A stretch of DNA of 64,000 nucleotides from Microbacterium sulfonylureivorans (GTDB lineage Bacteria > Actinomycetota > Actinomycetes > Actinomycetales > Microbacteriaceae): assembly GCF_003999995.1 (NCBI RefSeq), contig NZ_RJAD01000001.1:1302001-1366000 (forward strand). Reading direction: 5' to 3'. The notes beneath the pieces were generated by a model, which saw only the letters and a list, made by a program, of their open reading frames with translations, was not told the origin of the DNA and did no database searches. Below, piece after piece: positions 8,972-18,125 of this stretch. Within the stretch, counting starts at the first letter, position 1; each line of letters begins with the position of its first letter. Both the position numbers and the translations under genes were made by a program.

Positions 8972-10089
8972 CGCTCAGCGCCCGCCCGGGCGCCGAGGTG
9001 GTCCTCGGGAAGGGTGCGGGCGACGGATGCCGCGATCCGCACGATCCTGTCGACCGACTCCTCCTCGCCGACGGAGATGCGGATGCCGTCACCGGCGAAC
9101 GGACGGACGATGAGCCCCTCCTCGTCGAACGCCTGCGCGGCGGCGAGGGTCTCGGCGCCCGCGGGGAGCCACACGAAGTTGCCCTGGGCGTCGGGGACGC
9201 GCCATCCGGTCTCTCGAAGTGCCGCCACGAGCCGGTCGCGACGCTCGGCGATCGCACGGACCCGATCGAGCAGCTCGTCCTCGGCGTCGAGACTCGCGAG
9301 AGCCGCGACCTCGGCCTGCGCAGTGACCGACAGGGGGATGCTGGTGCTCCGCGCCGCGTCGAGGATCCGAGGGTGGCCGATGGCGTACCCGACACGGAGC
9401 CCGGCCAGGCCGAACGCTTTGGAGAACGTGCGGAGCACGACGACGTTCGGGTGACGGTGGCCGGCGAGCGCGCGTTCGCCCGCGACGGCGTCGGGATCGG
9501 TCACGAACTCGGAGTACGCCTCGTCGAGGACGACGAGGACGTCGGCCGGGACCTGCTCGACGAAGGCGTCGAACTCGGACTGGGTGACGATCGGCCCGGT
9601 GGGGTTGTTCGGGCTGCAGACGATGATCGCGCGGGTGCGGGCGGTGATCGCGGCCGCCATCGCGGGAAGGTCGTGGCGTGCGTCATCGGTGAGGGGCACC
9701 TCGACGGCGGTCGCGCCGGCGACGACGGCGAGCCACGGGTAGGCCTCGAAGGAGCGCCACGCGTAGATCACCTCGTCACCCGGACCGGACGTCGCGAGCA
9801 CCAGCTGGGCGAGGATCGAGACGCTTCCCGCACCGATGTGCACGGAGTCGGCGGTGAGCCCCCACCGCTCGGCCAGGCGCTCGCGAAGACGGGCGGCCGA
9901 GGCATCCGGATAGCGATTGACGGCGGTCGCGGACCGGATCGCCTCGACGACGCCGGGAAGCGGATCGAACGGATTCTCGTTGCTCGACAGCTTGAACGCA
10001 TCGCCACCCGCCTGCCGGCCCTGCTTGTACGGCGGGAGCGCGGCGATCTCGGGGCGGACGCGAATGGGGATGTCGGAGGCGTCGGTCAC
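8968..10089 (-). CDS. hisC: HisC-like aminotransferase
   Basis: A 373-residue class I/II PLP aminotransferase of the histidinol-phosphate/aromatic type. It shows [11 protein letters not shown], the SPNNPTGP loop, DEAYSEF and the PLP lysine in [15 protein letters not shown]. The family includes both HisC and the aromatic aminotransferase (Pat) that makes phenylalanine or branched-chain products. Because it heads a 2-oxo acid dehydrogenase operon rather than a his operon, a role supplying 2-oxo acids from amino acids is plausible. The gene symbol therefore denotes family rather than pathway. Confidence 0.82.
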   Translation of the reverse strand: MTDASDIPIRVRPEIAALPPYKQGRQAGGDAFKLSSNENPFDPLPGVVEAIRSATAVNRYPDASAARLRERLAERWGLTADSVHIGAGSVSILAQLVLATSGPGDEVIYAWRSFEAYPWLAVVAGATAVEVPLTDDARHDLPAMAAAITARTRAIIVCSPNNPTGPIVTQSEFDAFVEQVPADVLVVLDEAYSEFVTDPDAVAGERALAGHRHPNVVVLRTFSKAFGLAGLRVGYAIGHPRILDAARSTSIPLSVTAQAEVAALASLDAEDELLDRVRAIAERRDRLVAALRETGWRVPDAQGNFVWLPAGAETLAAAQAFDEEGLIVRPFAGDGIRISVGEEESVDRIVRIAASVARTLPEDHLGARAGAER

Positions 10090-10199
10090 CCTGCGAGTCT
10101 ACGAGCGCCCCGTATGCCCGCGGGAGGATACATGGACGTCCGAACACACGTCACGGCGTCCTCGCACCCGGACGGGCGGCGTGGCAGACTGGCCCGATC

Positions 10200-10592
10200 A
10201 TGGGCTTTCTCATCCGCGTCGTCGTCAATGCGTTCGCGATCTGGGTCGTCACCCTCATCCCGGCGCTCATGGTCGAGGTCATCCCCTTCCCACCCGGCGA
10301 GACTCTGCAGCTGGTCCTCACGCTGCTGCTCGTCGCGGCGATCTTCGCGCTGGTGAACACCATCATCGGCACGGTCATCAAGGTGCTCGCGTTCCCGCTG
10401 TACATCCTCACGCTCGGCCTCATCGGCCTGCTGATCAACGCGTTCCTGCTCTGGCTCACCGCGTGGTTCACGAGCTTCTGGAACTGGGGCCTGCGGGTCG
10501 AGGACTTCTGGTGGGGTGTCGTCGCGGCGATCATCATCTCGCTCATCAACTGGATCTTCGGCATCATCCTCCGCCCGCGGAAGAAGGACTGA
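10200..10592 (+). CDS. Phage-holin-4 superfamily membrane protein
   Basis: A 130-residue protein with four hydrophobic helices (about 5-25, 35-58, 62-90 and 103-122) and a short basic tail RPRKKD. It matches the look of the Phage_holin_4_2 (PF04020, YvlD-like) family, which despite its name is a common chromosomal membrane protein of unknown role. No other phage genes are near. Its last 29 bp overlap the end of the convergent hydrolase gene. Confidence 0.7.
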   Translation: MGFLIRVVVNAFAIWVVTLIPALMVEVIPFPPGETLQLVLTLLLVAAIFALVNTIIGTVIKVLAFPLYILTLGLIGLLINAFLLWLTAWFTSFWNWGLRVEDFWWGVVAAIIISLINWIFGIILRPRKKD

Positions 10593-11931
10593 CGCCGCCG
10601 TCGCCCCGCGTGGCGGCGAACTCGAGGACCTCGACCGACTCGGCGCCGGCGAGCCCGGTGAACACGTCGTTCACCGCGGCGACGCGCGGATCCGACGAGG
10701 CGTCGACGAGGGCGGCCGTCTCGGCGTAGGCGTTCATCCGGTGTGCGGGCACCCCCGCGTCGTGCATGCCGGCGGCGGGGTCGGCCTCGCGCTCGGCGAC
10801 GAAGCTCCCCGCAGCGCCGACCGGGGCGAGGTGCCCGCCGCCGGCGAGCGCTGCGACGGGGTCGTCGGTGTGCCGGATGCCGACGCTGAGCGTGGCCGGG
10901 CCGACGTCGGCCTCCACCGGCGAGCCGAACGACACGAGCGTCTGCATGTCGTAACCGCCCTCGAGGGCCAGGTGCGCCGCGATCATCGCTCCCTGGGAAT
11001 GGCCGAAGGCGTGCACGACGTCGCCCGGTTCGGCCCCCGCCGCGGCGAGGGCCGCCTCCGTCGCCTCGTACGATGCCGACGACGCGCCGGAGTAGAGCTG
11101 AGCGTTCGACAGGTTGTCCCAGGGGTCGTCGCCGCCGACGGCGAAGGACTGCATGCCCGCGACGTACACCGCGAACTGGCGCGTGCCGTCGGGCATCGTG
11201 TAGCGCTCCACCCGAACGCGGGACGCTCCTGCACCGGGCATGCGATCGGCGACGCCGGCGAGGCCGGTCGGCGCCGGGGTCGCCGTGCGCACGGGATCGA
11301 CTGCCGCGAGCGTGACCGGAACGCCGCGACCGGTGAGCCTCGCATCGGCCGGGAGCCGGCCGATCCCTCCGACGCCCGTCGTGGCACCGAGCCCGAGGGT
11401 CAGCAGCCCGAGGCCCGCGCCGACGACGACCGCCGACTGCGGTCCGATCTCCTTGCCCGCCACGACCCCGATCTCGGTGGCCTGTCGGACGAGGTCGGAC
11501 GGCCACAGGACGGAGCGCTCCACCGCGGCGGCGAGAGCGGCCGCGACCGCCTCGGGATGCCGCGCGATCAGGGCGTCGCGCGCTTCGGCGATCCGCTCGG
11601 CCGCGACGCGGTCGGCGGACAGCACGGCGGCATGATGCGCGGCGTCGAGCTCGACCAGCTCGTAGACGGCGGCTGCCTCGCGGAGCGCTTCGGCGATGCG
11701 CGACGCGCCGTCGAGCGTCTCGGCCAGGCGCGTGCCGAGCACGGAGGCGGCACCGGCCGCGTGCCACGCGTGGGCCCGTTCGACAAGGAGCATGAGCTGG
11801 AGCGATCCGACTCGTCTCGACAGCGCCTCGAGGTCGTCACGGGCCTCCAGGAAGCGGACGGCGGTGTGCCGGAGGGTCTCGGTGTCGACGGCGACGGCGC
11901 CGCCGCCGATCAGCTGGAGGTCATCGGCCAT
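10564..11931 (-). CDS. Alpha/beta-hydrolase with ESX-like helical N-terminus
   Basis: A 455-residue protein. Residues 1-130 are predicted helical and Ala-rich, a short hydrophobic Gly-rich segment follows near 150-170, and the C-terminal half is an alpha/beta-hydrolase fold with nucleophile motif GHSQGAM and acid/His candidates further on (HTDDP, and HRMN near the end). Lipase, esterase or thioesterase activity is likely; the substrate is unknown. The start overlaps the upstream WXG100-like gene (ATGA at 11931), so the two are co-translated. A helical first domain plus a small WXG100-like partner resembles type VII secretion substrates, but no ESX ATPase or membrane genes are in the window. 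Confidence 0.65.
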   Translation of the reverse strand: MADDLQLIGGGAVAVDTETLRHTAVRFLEARDDLEALSRRVGSLQLMLLVERAHAWHAAGAASVLGTRLAETLDGASRIAEALREAAAVYELVELDAAHHAAVLSADRVAAERIAEARDALIARHPEAVAAALAAAVERSVLWPSDLVRQATEIGVVAGKEIGPQSAVVVGAGLGLLTLGLGATTGVGGIGRLPADARLTGRGVPVTLAAVDPVRTATPAPTGLAGVADRMPGAGASRVRVERYTMPDGTRQFAVYVAGMQSFAVGGDDPWDNLSNAQLYSGASSASYEATEAALAAAGAEPGDVVHAFGHSQGAMIAAHLALEGGYDMQTLVSFGSPVEADVGPATLSVGIRHTDDPVAALAGGGHLAPVGAAGSFVAEREADPAAGMHDAGVPAHRMNAYAETAALVDASSDPRVAAVNDVFTGLAGAESVEVLEFAATRGDGGVSPSSAGGG

Positions 11932-12212
11932 CAGAACCCTCCGTCGTGGCGGAGGTATGCGGCGTCTCTCGCCTGGGCGGCGGCGAGGCGAGCGGTCTCG
12001 GCCAGGCACACGAGGCTCGAGATCTCGCGCGCCCACTCCTCGGCGCGCGCGTGGAAGGCCTCGGCGGCGCGGGCGCGCCAGTCGGTCGCCGCGGCGAGCG
12101 AGCGGGCGCGGGACGCGGCATCGAGAATGCGTTCGTTGACGATCGCGAGCTCTCGAGCCACGACATCGAGCTGCGACGCGGTCATCGCGGCGCTCATGGA
12201 GTCGTGCATCAT
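11931..12212 (-). CDS. WXG100-like small helical protein
   Basis: A protein of at most 93 residues (88 if the second of the nearby Met codons is used). It is entirely helical-looking with a central turn DWRARAAEAFHARAEEW, a degenerate W-x-[GA] motif as in WXG100/ESAT-6-like proteins. The length and heptad-like pattern fit that superfamily. It is coupled by a 4-bp overlap to the hydrolase gene. I infer a partner or chaperone for the hydrolase; the assignment is by pattern only. Confidence 0.55.
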   Translation of the reverse strand: MMHDSMSAAMTASQLDVVARELAIVNERILDAASRARSLAAATDWRARAAEAFHARAEEWAREISSLVCLAETARLAAAQARDAAYLRHDGGF

Positions 12213-12306
12213 GCGCCCATGCTCGCGCCGCGCGGAGCCTGCTCAGACGGCGCCCGCCCGAGCTGTGCACGACGCCGGGCCGCGCCGGACCTGTGCAGGA
12301 GGAGAT

Positions 12307-12324
12307 CGGATGCCGCGGCATCCG
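12307..12324. repeat. Perfect palindrome CGGATGCCGCGGCATCCG
   Basis: An 18-bp perfect palindrome built from the over-used word GGATGCC and its complement. It lies in the intergenic space between the nuclease terminator and the WXG100-like gene. It can fold into a stem but has almost no loop, so a protein-binding or recombination role is as likely as termination. Confidence 0.6.
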
Positions 12325-12339
12325 CTCTCCGCGCACGCG

Positions 12340-12371
12340 GAGACGCCGCCCCGCGAACGGGACGGCGTCTC
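12340..12371 (-). terminator. Terminator of the secreted nuclease gene
   Basis: GAGACGCCG (12340-12348) pairs with CGGCGTCTC (12363-12371), extended by CCC/GGG with one bulged base. It lies 16 bp beyond the stop of the minus-strand nuclease gene. Confidence 0.65.
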
Positions 12372-12386
12372 TCGGTCGGTCGCGGA

Positions 12387-15300
12387 TCAGAGGAACTCGA
12401 GGAGGCCCCTCACACCCACGATCACCGTGGCGGTGTCGGTCGCGGTGTTGCCTGCGGCATCCGTCGCCGTGTAGGTGAAGGTGTAGATCGCGCCGTTCAC
12501 GGCCTTGACCTTGAGGTGGGTGTCGTCCACGACGGTCCAGGCGGCCTTCGGCTTGCCGTTGCTCGTCACGTCGGTGAGCTCGACTGTCACGTCTCCGCTC
12601 TCGTCCTCCGCGTCGACATGGACCCAGACGCTGCGATCCTTGTTGTTCGGCACGAGGATGAACGACGGGATCGCGATCGCCTCGATCGTCGGAGGCGTCG
12701 TGTCGGGCGGCGTCAGGTCGAGACCGACGAGCACCGGGTCGTGATCGCTCGACCGGTACGGGTCGGGCGCGAACAGCGCGTCCTGCGCGGGCAGCTTGAA
12801 CGACATGTCGTAGTCGATCAGGCTCGGTTCGTCGGCGTTGATGTTCCACGGCGACGCACCCCGCACGTCGGCGACCAGGTCGGGGCCGGCCAGCGCGTGG
12901 TCGAGGTATCCGTTCTCGCCGTCGAACACGTAGCTGTAGGCATCCTCCCCCTGGTATTTCAGGTTGAGGTCCGTGTAGCCCGCGGCCAGGAGCGCCGCGA
13001 TCGGGTCTTCCTTGTCGTAGGCGTTGAGGTCGCCGATGATCAGCTCGCGGCCGACCGTGCCCTGACCGGTCGGGTCGGTGGCGAGCCAGTCGGCCAGAGC
13101 CTTCGCGGCGTTCGTGCGGACGATGTTGCAGTTGCCCTGCAGCGGGTCCTCCGTCTCGCCCGCGCAGGCCGACCCCTTCGACTTCAGGTGGTTGACGACG
13201 ACGGTGAACGTCGCGCCGTCCGCGTCCCGGAAGGTCTGCGTGAGACCCGGGCGGTTGCGGTTGTCGAGCCAGCGGGAATCCTTCTCCTGGTTCATCAGGG
13301 CGAAGTCGCCGACCGGCGTGACCGAGGCGGGCTTGTACATCAGCGCCGTCGTGATCACGTCCGTGCCGATCTTGCCGGTCTCGATGTAGCTGTAGACGTC
13401 GGAGCCGAGGCGGTCGTTGAGCGCATCGGTCAGGGTCGCCAGCGCCTGCGAGTCGGCGTTGTTCTCGATCTCGATCAGACCGAACACGTCGGCGTCGATC
13501 TCGGCGAGCGCGGAGACGATCTTCGCCTCCTGGCGGTCGAACTCCTCGGCGGTGTTCGCACCGCGAGCGATGTCGTCGTCGGCGCTCGTGTCGGGGTCGT
13601 CCAGCGTCGTGAAGTAGTTCAGGACGTTGAAGCTCGACACCACGAGGTCGCCGCCGACCTCGGGCACCTCGGGGCGCGGGTTCGCCACCGTGAAGTCCGC
13701 GCCCTCGGTGGGCTGGATCGCGTAGGTGCCGAAGCGCTCGTCGAGGATGCCGGTCACGTTCGTGACGAGATCGCCGCCGCGGAACGTGTTCTCGAGGGTG
13801 AACTCCTCGCCGTTCGGGTGGATCGCCGGGTCGGGGTTCTGCGCACTGCGTCCGTCGTCGATCGCGATGCGCTCCGCGAGGTTCGCCGCCCGGAGCGCCG
13901 CAGCGGCGGGATCGGTCGGCAGGTACGTCGCGGTGGGGACGGACTGGCGGTCAAGGCCCACGTCGATCGTGCCGTAGCGGGCGTAGTCGAAGTACTCGAG
14001 GATGGCGAGGCTCTGCGGCAGCGTCACGTACATGCCCTCGAGCGCTTCGCGCTGAGCGCTCGTCGCCGGGAGCGAGAACGAGATCGGCGCGGGGAGTGCC
14101 GTCCCGGTCGCGCAGACCTCGATGTCGGCCGCGGCGATCTCGGTGAGTCCCTCGAACTCCTTGACCTCACCGGCAACGCTGACGACGTCGCCGACGGAGA
14201 CCGCCTCGCCGTTCGGCGCATAGACGAACACGCCGTCGGAGGTCGCGGTATCGCCGTCACCGGCATCCTGCACGAAGTAGCCGTTGAAGCCGCCCGTCTG
14301 GAAGTCGCCGACGACCGTGCCCTCGATGAGCACGTCCGTGCCCACCATGGGCGATGCCGCGCCCGAGCCCTGCACCGAGGCGATCGGCACCGGCGTGAGG
14401 TCGCACCCGGCCTCGACCTCAGGCGGATCGACCGGGGGAACGGTGAGCGAGTTCGCCTTGCCCGGGGTGTTCGCCGCCTCGCCGGCGACGAGCGAGCCGG
14501 CGAAGCCGGTGATGCCCGCGAGGTCGAAGTCGTTGCGCACCCAGTCGGCCGCGGTGTCGGTGTCGGTGCCGTCCGGGATGCGGGATGCCCCTCCCGGCGC
14601 GAACGGAAGACCGTCGTAGCTCACGCCAAGGATCGTGCCGCCGTACGCGCGGTCGGTCGCCCCGCCGTCGGTCACGGCGACGGCGTCGACCACCGTCATC
14701 CCGAGACCGTCGTCGATCACGCCGTCGTCGTTCGCGTCGATGTCGGAGCCCAGCGCGGGGATCGTCCCCGTCACGAGCAGCAGGCTCATGGTGCCGTTCT
14801 CGAGCGCACCGTTGGCCAGCGACGCGAGTGCGCGCCCGGACGCGTCGGCGGCCGGGAACGACACGACCTCGTCGACGACGCCGAAGGCGGGCGTGGTCGA
14901 GGAGTCGCCCTCGATCTCGAGCACGCGGTAGGCCGAGAGGTCACTCGTGGGCGTCGAGAGCAGCTCGACGAACTCCACGTCGTCACCGGCGGTGCTCGCC
15001 GAGAACTCGTTGATGACGACCTTCGTGACAGGGGGCTCGACGTCTCCGCAGTCGGCGGTGTGCGCGCCGAGGCCGTCGAAGGTGTTGATGGGGTAGCCGT
15101 CCCACTCGTCGGCCGGGTCGAACGCGTCGGTCGCGTCGGCGTCGCCCACGCAGACATCCGCCTGGCGCCGGAGTGTCGCATCGGCGCCGCCGGTGGCGCC
15201 GGAGCCCCATTCGGTACCCGGATCGATCGCGATCTGCCCGAAGGAGTCGACGACCGCGTCGCCCTTCGTCAGCACGATCACGTCGTCGCCGTTGAACCAG

Positions 15301-15653
15301 CCGCCGTCGGAGATCTGGTCGGCGAAGGCCTTGAGCGTCGCGGTCGCCGCGCCGTTGGCCAGGACGTACGCGTCGTTCGCGGGCAGCGTGCCGGTGAGAT
15401 TCACCGTGAGGCCGACAGCGGCCCCGCCGTTGAAGTACATCTTGATCGCATACCCGGCGGCGGCCAGGTCGACGGCCGCTCCCGTCGGATTGTAGATCTC
15501 TATCGCCTTGTCATTGCCCGAGCCCTCGACGACTTCGCTGAGGAACATCTCAGTGGGGGCTTCGGCAGCGACCGCCGACGGTGCGATCAGCCCGGTCAGG
15601 GCGATGGCAGCGGCGGCGACGGCGGCGACGGTTGCTCGGTGGGAACGGCGCAC
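12387..15653 (-). CDS. Secreted ExeM/NucH-type endonuclease
   Basis: A 1088-residue secreted protein. It has a Sec signal peptide (VRRSHRATVAAVAAAAIALTG), an N-terminal lamin-tail-like beta domain (about 30-170), an OB-fold-like middle region, then an endonuclease/exonuclease/phosphatase domain starting at SSFNVLNYF, with EIENN, GDLNAY and SSDHDPVLV supplying the metal and catalytic residues (Glu, Asp-x-Asn, Asp-His). The C-terminal ~95 residues form an Ig/HYR-like beta domain. It most likely degrades extracellular DNA for phosphate or biofilm turnover. The GTG start is chosen for its AGGAGG ribosome site and correct signal peptide; an upstream ATG at 15734 would add 27 odd residues. The gene is monocistronic. 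Confidence 0.85.
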   Translation of the reverse strand: MRRSHRATVAAVAAAAIALTGLIAPSAVAAEAPTEMFLSEVVEGSGNDKAIEIYNPTGAAVDLAAAGYAIKMYFNGGAAVGLTVNLTGTLPANDAYVLANGAATATLKAFADQISDGGWFNGDDVIVLTKGDAVVDSFGQIAIDPGTEWGSGATGGADATLRRQADVCVGDADATDAFDPADEWDGYPINTFDGLGAHTADCGDVEPPVTKVVINEFSASTAGDDVEFVELLSTPTSDLSAYRVLEIEGDSSTTPAFGVVDEVVSFPAADASGRALASLANGALENGTMSLLLVTGTIPALGSDIDANDDGVIDDGLGMTVVDAVAVTDGGATDRAYGGTILGVSYDGLPFAPGGASRIPDGTDTDTAADWVRNDFDLAGITGFAGSLVAGEAANTPGKANSLTVPPVDPPEVEAGCDLTPVPIASVQGSGAASPMVGTDVLIEGTVVGDFQTGGFNGYFVQDAGDGDTATSDGVFVYAPNGEAVSVGDVVSVAGEVKEFEGLTEIAAADIEVCATGTALPAPISFSLPATSAQREALEGMYVTLPQSLAILEYFDYARYGTIDVGLDRQSVPTATYLPTDPAAAALRAANLAERIAIDDGRSAQNPDPAIHPNGEEFTLENTFRGGDLVTNVTGILDERFGTYAIQPTEGADFTVANPRPEVPEVGGDLVVSSFNVLNYFTTLDDPDTSADDDIARGANTAEEFDRQEAKIVSALAEIDADVFGLIEIENNADSQALATLTDALNDRLGSDVYSYIETGKIGTDVITTALMYKPASVTPVGDFALMNQEKDSRWLDNRNRPGLTQTFRDADGATFTVVVNHLKSKGSACAGETEDPLQGNCNIVRTNAAKALADWLATDPTGQGTVGRELIIGDLNAYDKEDPIAALLAAGYTDLNLKYQGEDAYSYVFDGENGYLDHALAGPDLVADVRGASPWNINADEPSLIDYDMSFKLPAQDALFAPDPYRSSDHDPVLVGLDLTPPDTTPPTIEAIAIPSFILVPNNKDRSVWVHVDAEDESGDVTVELTDVTSNGKPKAAWTVVDDTHLKVKAVNGAIYTFTYTATDAAGNTATDTATVIVGVRGLLEFL

Positions 15654-15827
15654 GGGTCCTCCTGGACATGGAAGAAGGCCGGTAGGCCTTCCGCGCCAGG
15701 CTAGGCGAGCAGCACCCCTCGGGGAAGGCCCCATCGAGGAGAGTTCATTAACTTTCGGTGACGGCGGCGGGAGCGCAGTGGCTCCGCGCTCTTGGGCGCT
15801 CGCCTCCGCCGGGCCAGAATGGAGCGC

Positions 15828-16334
15828 ATGACGGCGACCACCGGCGATCCCTTTCGCGTGGTGTTCGTGTGCACGGGCAACATCTGCCGTTCACCGATGG
15901 CGGACGTGGTCTTCCGTGGATACGCGGATGCGGCGGGGCTCGGCATGCGAGTCGCTTCCACGAGCGCGGGCACGGGCGACTGGCACGTCGGGGAGCGTGC
16001 GGATCAGCGCACGATCGACGCGCTCGACCGCGCGGGCTACGACGGAACGAAGCATCGCGCGCGGCAGTTCACCCACGCCGACTTCGCCCACAGCGACCTC
16101 GTGATCGCGCTCGACCGCAGTCACGAGCGGATCCTCCGCGGCTGGGCGCGGCACGAGTCCGACGCCGACAAGATCGCGCTGCTCCTGTCGTTCGATCCGT
16201 CGGCCACGACCCTCGACGTCCCCGACCCGTACTATGCCGGGCCCGGAATGTTCGACGAGGTGCTCGGTATGATCGAGAGTGCGAGCCGGGCGCTCTTCCG
16301 GCAGCTCGAACCCGCGATCCGACCGGCGAACTGA
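15828..16334 (+). CDS. Low-molecular-weight protein-tyrosine phosphatase
   Basis: A 168-residue LMW phosphatase. The P-loop VCTGNICRSPMA has the CX5R(S/T) form with nucleophile Cys and Arg, and the general-acid loop DPYY contains the catalytic Asp. It dephosphorylates phosphotyrosine and in actinobacteria often acts on polysaccharide-export kinases. The Met at 15828 is preferred because GGAGCG stands just before it; another Met lies three codons upstream. It is followed after 36 bp by purB on the same strand. Confidence 0.85.
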   Translation: MTATTGDPFRVVFVCTGNICRSPMADVVFRGYADAAGLGMRVASTSAGTGDWHVGERADQRTIDALDRAGYDGTKHRARQFTHADFAHSDLVIALDRSHERILRGWARHESDADKIALLLSFDPSATTLDVPDPYYAGPGMFDEVLGMIESASRALFRQLEPAIRPAN

Positions 16335-16370
16335 CGCCGGCGTCGCCCTCTGCGTTCCGACGGGAGCCCC

Positions 16371-17753
16371 GTGACCACCCTCCCCCCTCAGCCCCTCAGC
16401 CCGCTCGACGGCCGTTACCAGGCCGCCGTGACCGGCCTCGCCGACTACCTGTCCGAGGCAGGCCTCAACCGCGCCCGCGTCGAGGTGGAGGTCGAGTGGC
16501 TCGTCGCCCTCACCGACCGCTCGCTGTTCGGCACGTCGCCTCTCTCCGACGACGACAAGGCCCGCCTGCGCGCTCTGTACCTCGAGTTCGGCCAGGCCGA
16601 GATCGACTGGCTCGCCGAGAAGGAGGCCGTGACCCGCCACGACGTCAAGGCCGTGGAGTACCTGGTGCGCGACCGGCTGTCGTCGCTCGGCCTCGACGCG
16701 ATCGCCGAGCTGACGCATTTCGCCTGCACCAGCGAGGACATCAACTCGGCGTCGTACGCGCTCACCGTGCAGCGCGCCGTCGAGCGCGTGTGGCTCCCGA
16801 AGCTCCGGACGGTCATCGCGACGCTGAGCGGGCTGGCGGTGAAGCACCGGGATGCCTCGATGCTGTCGCGCACGCACGGACAGCCCGCGACTCCGTCGAC
16901 GATGGGCAAGGAGCTCGCGGTGTTCGCGTGGCGCCTCGAGCGCATCGCCCGTCAGATCGAGGGCGGCGACTACCTCGCCAAGTTCTCGGGTGCGACCGGC
17001 ACCTGGTCGGCGCATCTCTCGGCCGAGCCCGACGTCGACTGGCCGGGGCTCAGCCGCTCCTTCATCGAGGGTCTCGGCATCGACTTCAACGTCCTCACCA
17101 CGCAGATCGAGTCGCACGACTGGCAGGTCGAGCTCTACGACCGCGTCCGTCACGCAGGCGGCGTCCTGCACAATCTCGCCACCGACATCTGGACGTACAT
17201 CTCGATCGGGTACTTCACGCAGATCCCGGTCGCGGGGGCGACGGGCTCGTCGACGATGCCGCACAAGATCAACCCGATCCGGTTCGAGAACGCCGAGGCC
17301 AACCTCGAGATCGCCGGCGGACTGCTGGCCACGCTGTCGCAGACGCTGGTCACCAGCCGCATGCAGCGCGACCTCACCGACTCGACGACCCAGCGCAACA
17401 TCGGCGTCGCCCTCGGCCACTCGCTGCTCGCGCTCGACAACCTGCAGCGCGGCCTCGGCGAGATATCGCTCGCGGAGGACGTGCTCCTGGCCGACCTCGA
17501 CGGCAATTGGGAGGTTCTGGCGGAGGCGATCCAGACCGTCGTGCGCGCCGAGATCGCCGCGGGCCGCTCGCAGATCAGCGACCCCTACGCACTCCTCAAG
17601 GACCTCACCCGCGGCCGCCGGGTGGGCGCCGCCGAGCTCGCGGAGTTCGTGCGCGGACTCGACATCGGCGACGCCGCCAAGGAGCGCCTGCTCGCGCTGA
17701 CGCCGGCGACGTACGACGGCCTTGCGTCGAAGCTGGTGGACGAGCTCGGCTGA
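16371..17753 (+). CDS. purB: Adenylosuccinate lyase
   Basis: A 460-residue enzyme of the fumarase/aspartase superfamily, close to the E. coli PurB length class. The N-terminus LSPLDGRY is typical. The substrate loop GSSTMPHKINPIRFENAE carries the catalytic Ser and the family signature; SRTHGQPATPSTMGKE and the HFACTSEDIN segment add active-site His and Thr/Ser. It cleaves SAICAR and adenylosuccinate, releasing fumarate, in de novo purine synthesis. The GTG start follows GGGAGC. Confidence 0.95.
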   Translation: MTTLPPQPLSPLDGRYQAAVTGLADYLSEAGLNRARVEVEVEWLVALTDRSLFGTSPLSDDDKARLRALYLEFGQAEIDWLAEKEAVTRHDVKAVEYLVRDRLSSLGLDAIAELTHFACTSEDINSASYALTVQRAVERVWLPKLRTVIATLSGLAVKHRDASMLSRTHGQPATPSTMGKELAVFAWRLERIARQIEGGDYLAKFSGATGTWSAHLSAEPDVDWPGLSRSFIEGLGIDFNVLTTQIESHDWQVELYDRVRHAGGVLHNLATDIWTYISIGYFTQIPVAGATGSSTMPHKINPIRFENAEANLEIAGGLLATLSQTLVTSRMQRDLTDSTTQRNIGVALGHSLLALDNLQRGLGEISLAEDVLLADLDGNWEVLAEAIQTVVRAEIAAGRSQISDPYALLKDLTRGRRVGAAELAEFVRGLDIGDAAKERLLALTPATYDGLASKLVDELG

Positions 17754-17765
17754 GCCGTCCCGACG

Positions 17766-17790
17766 CCGCGCCCGCACGACGCGGGTGCGG
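17766..17790. terminator. Bidirectional terminator after purB
   Basis: CCGCGCCCGC (17766-17775) pairs with GCGGGTGCGG (17781-17790) with one wobble and a 5-nt loop. It lies between the convergent stops of purB and the small membrane protein gene. Confidence 0.6.
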
Positions 17791-17798
17791 CCGGCGGC

Positions 17799-18125
17799 CT
17801 AGGCCTTCGGGTCGCCGTCGGCCGCGGCATCCGTCCCGTCCTGCTCGTCGGGGAGCAGCACGGGCTTGTCGACCGGCTTCGCGACCTGCGCGGGGTCGAT
17901 GGCGAGCAGCAGCAGCGAGACGATCAGCAGCACGGCGATGAACGTGATGCCGGCCACGACGAGGGCGAACACGACCGCGGCCTGGGCCTTCTCGGCGCCG
18001 CCCTGCTGGAAGAAGCCCATCGAGACGAGCGTCACGATCCCCGCGAACAGAGCGGCGCCGAACGCCAGCCCGAGCAGCTGCACGGGCTTCATGAGGTCGC
18101 GGCGGGTGGGGCGGTCGTCGCTCAC
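17799..18125 (-). CDS. Small two-helix membrane protein
   Basis: A 108-residue protein with two hydrophobic segments (about 16-36 and 50-78) and an acidic C-terminal tail (DEQDGTDAAADGDPKA). The GTG start overlaps the upstream stop as GTGA (18122-18125), so it is co-translated with the DUF308-like membrane protein. I recognise no family and assign no function. It is probably a partner of its coupled neighbour in the membrane. Confidence 0.65.
   Translation of the reverse strand: MSDDRPTRRDLMKPVQLLGLAFGAALFAGIVTLVSMGFFQQGGAEKAQAAVVFALVVAGITFIAVLLIVSLLLLAIDPAQVAKPVDKPVLLPDEQDGTDAAADGDPKA

Noticed and set aside
10200..10592. Prophage remnant because of the holin-family protein
   Set aside because: The family is widespread in chromosomes and no other phage gene is nearby.
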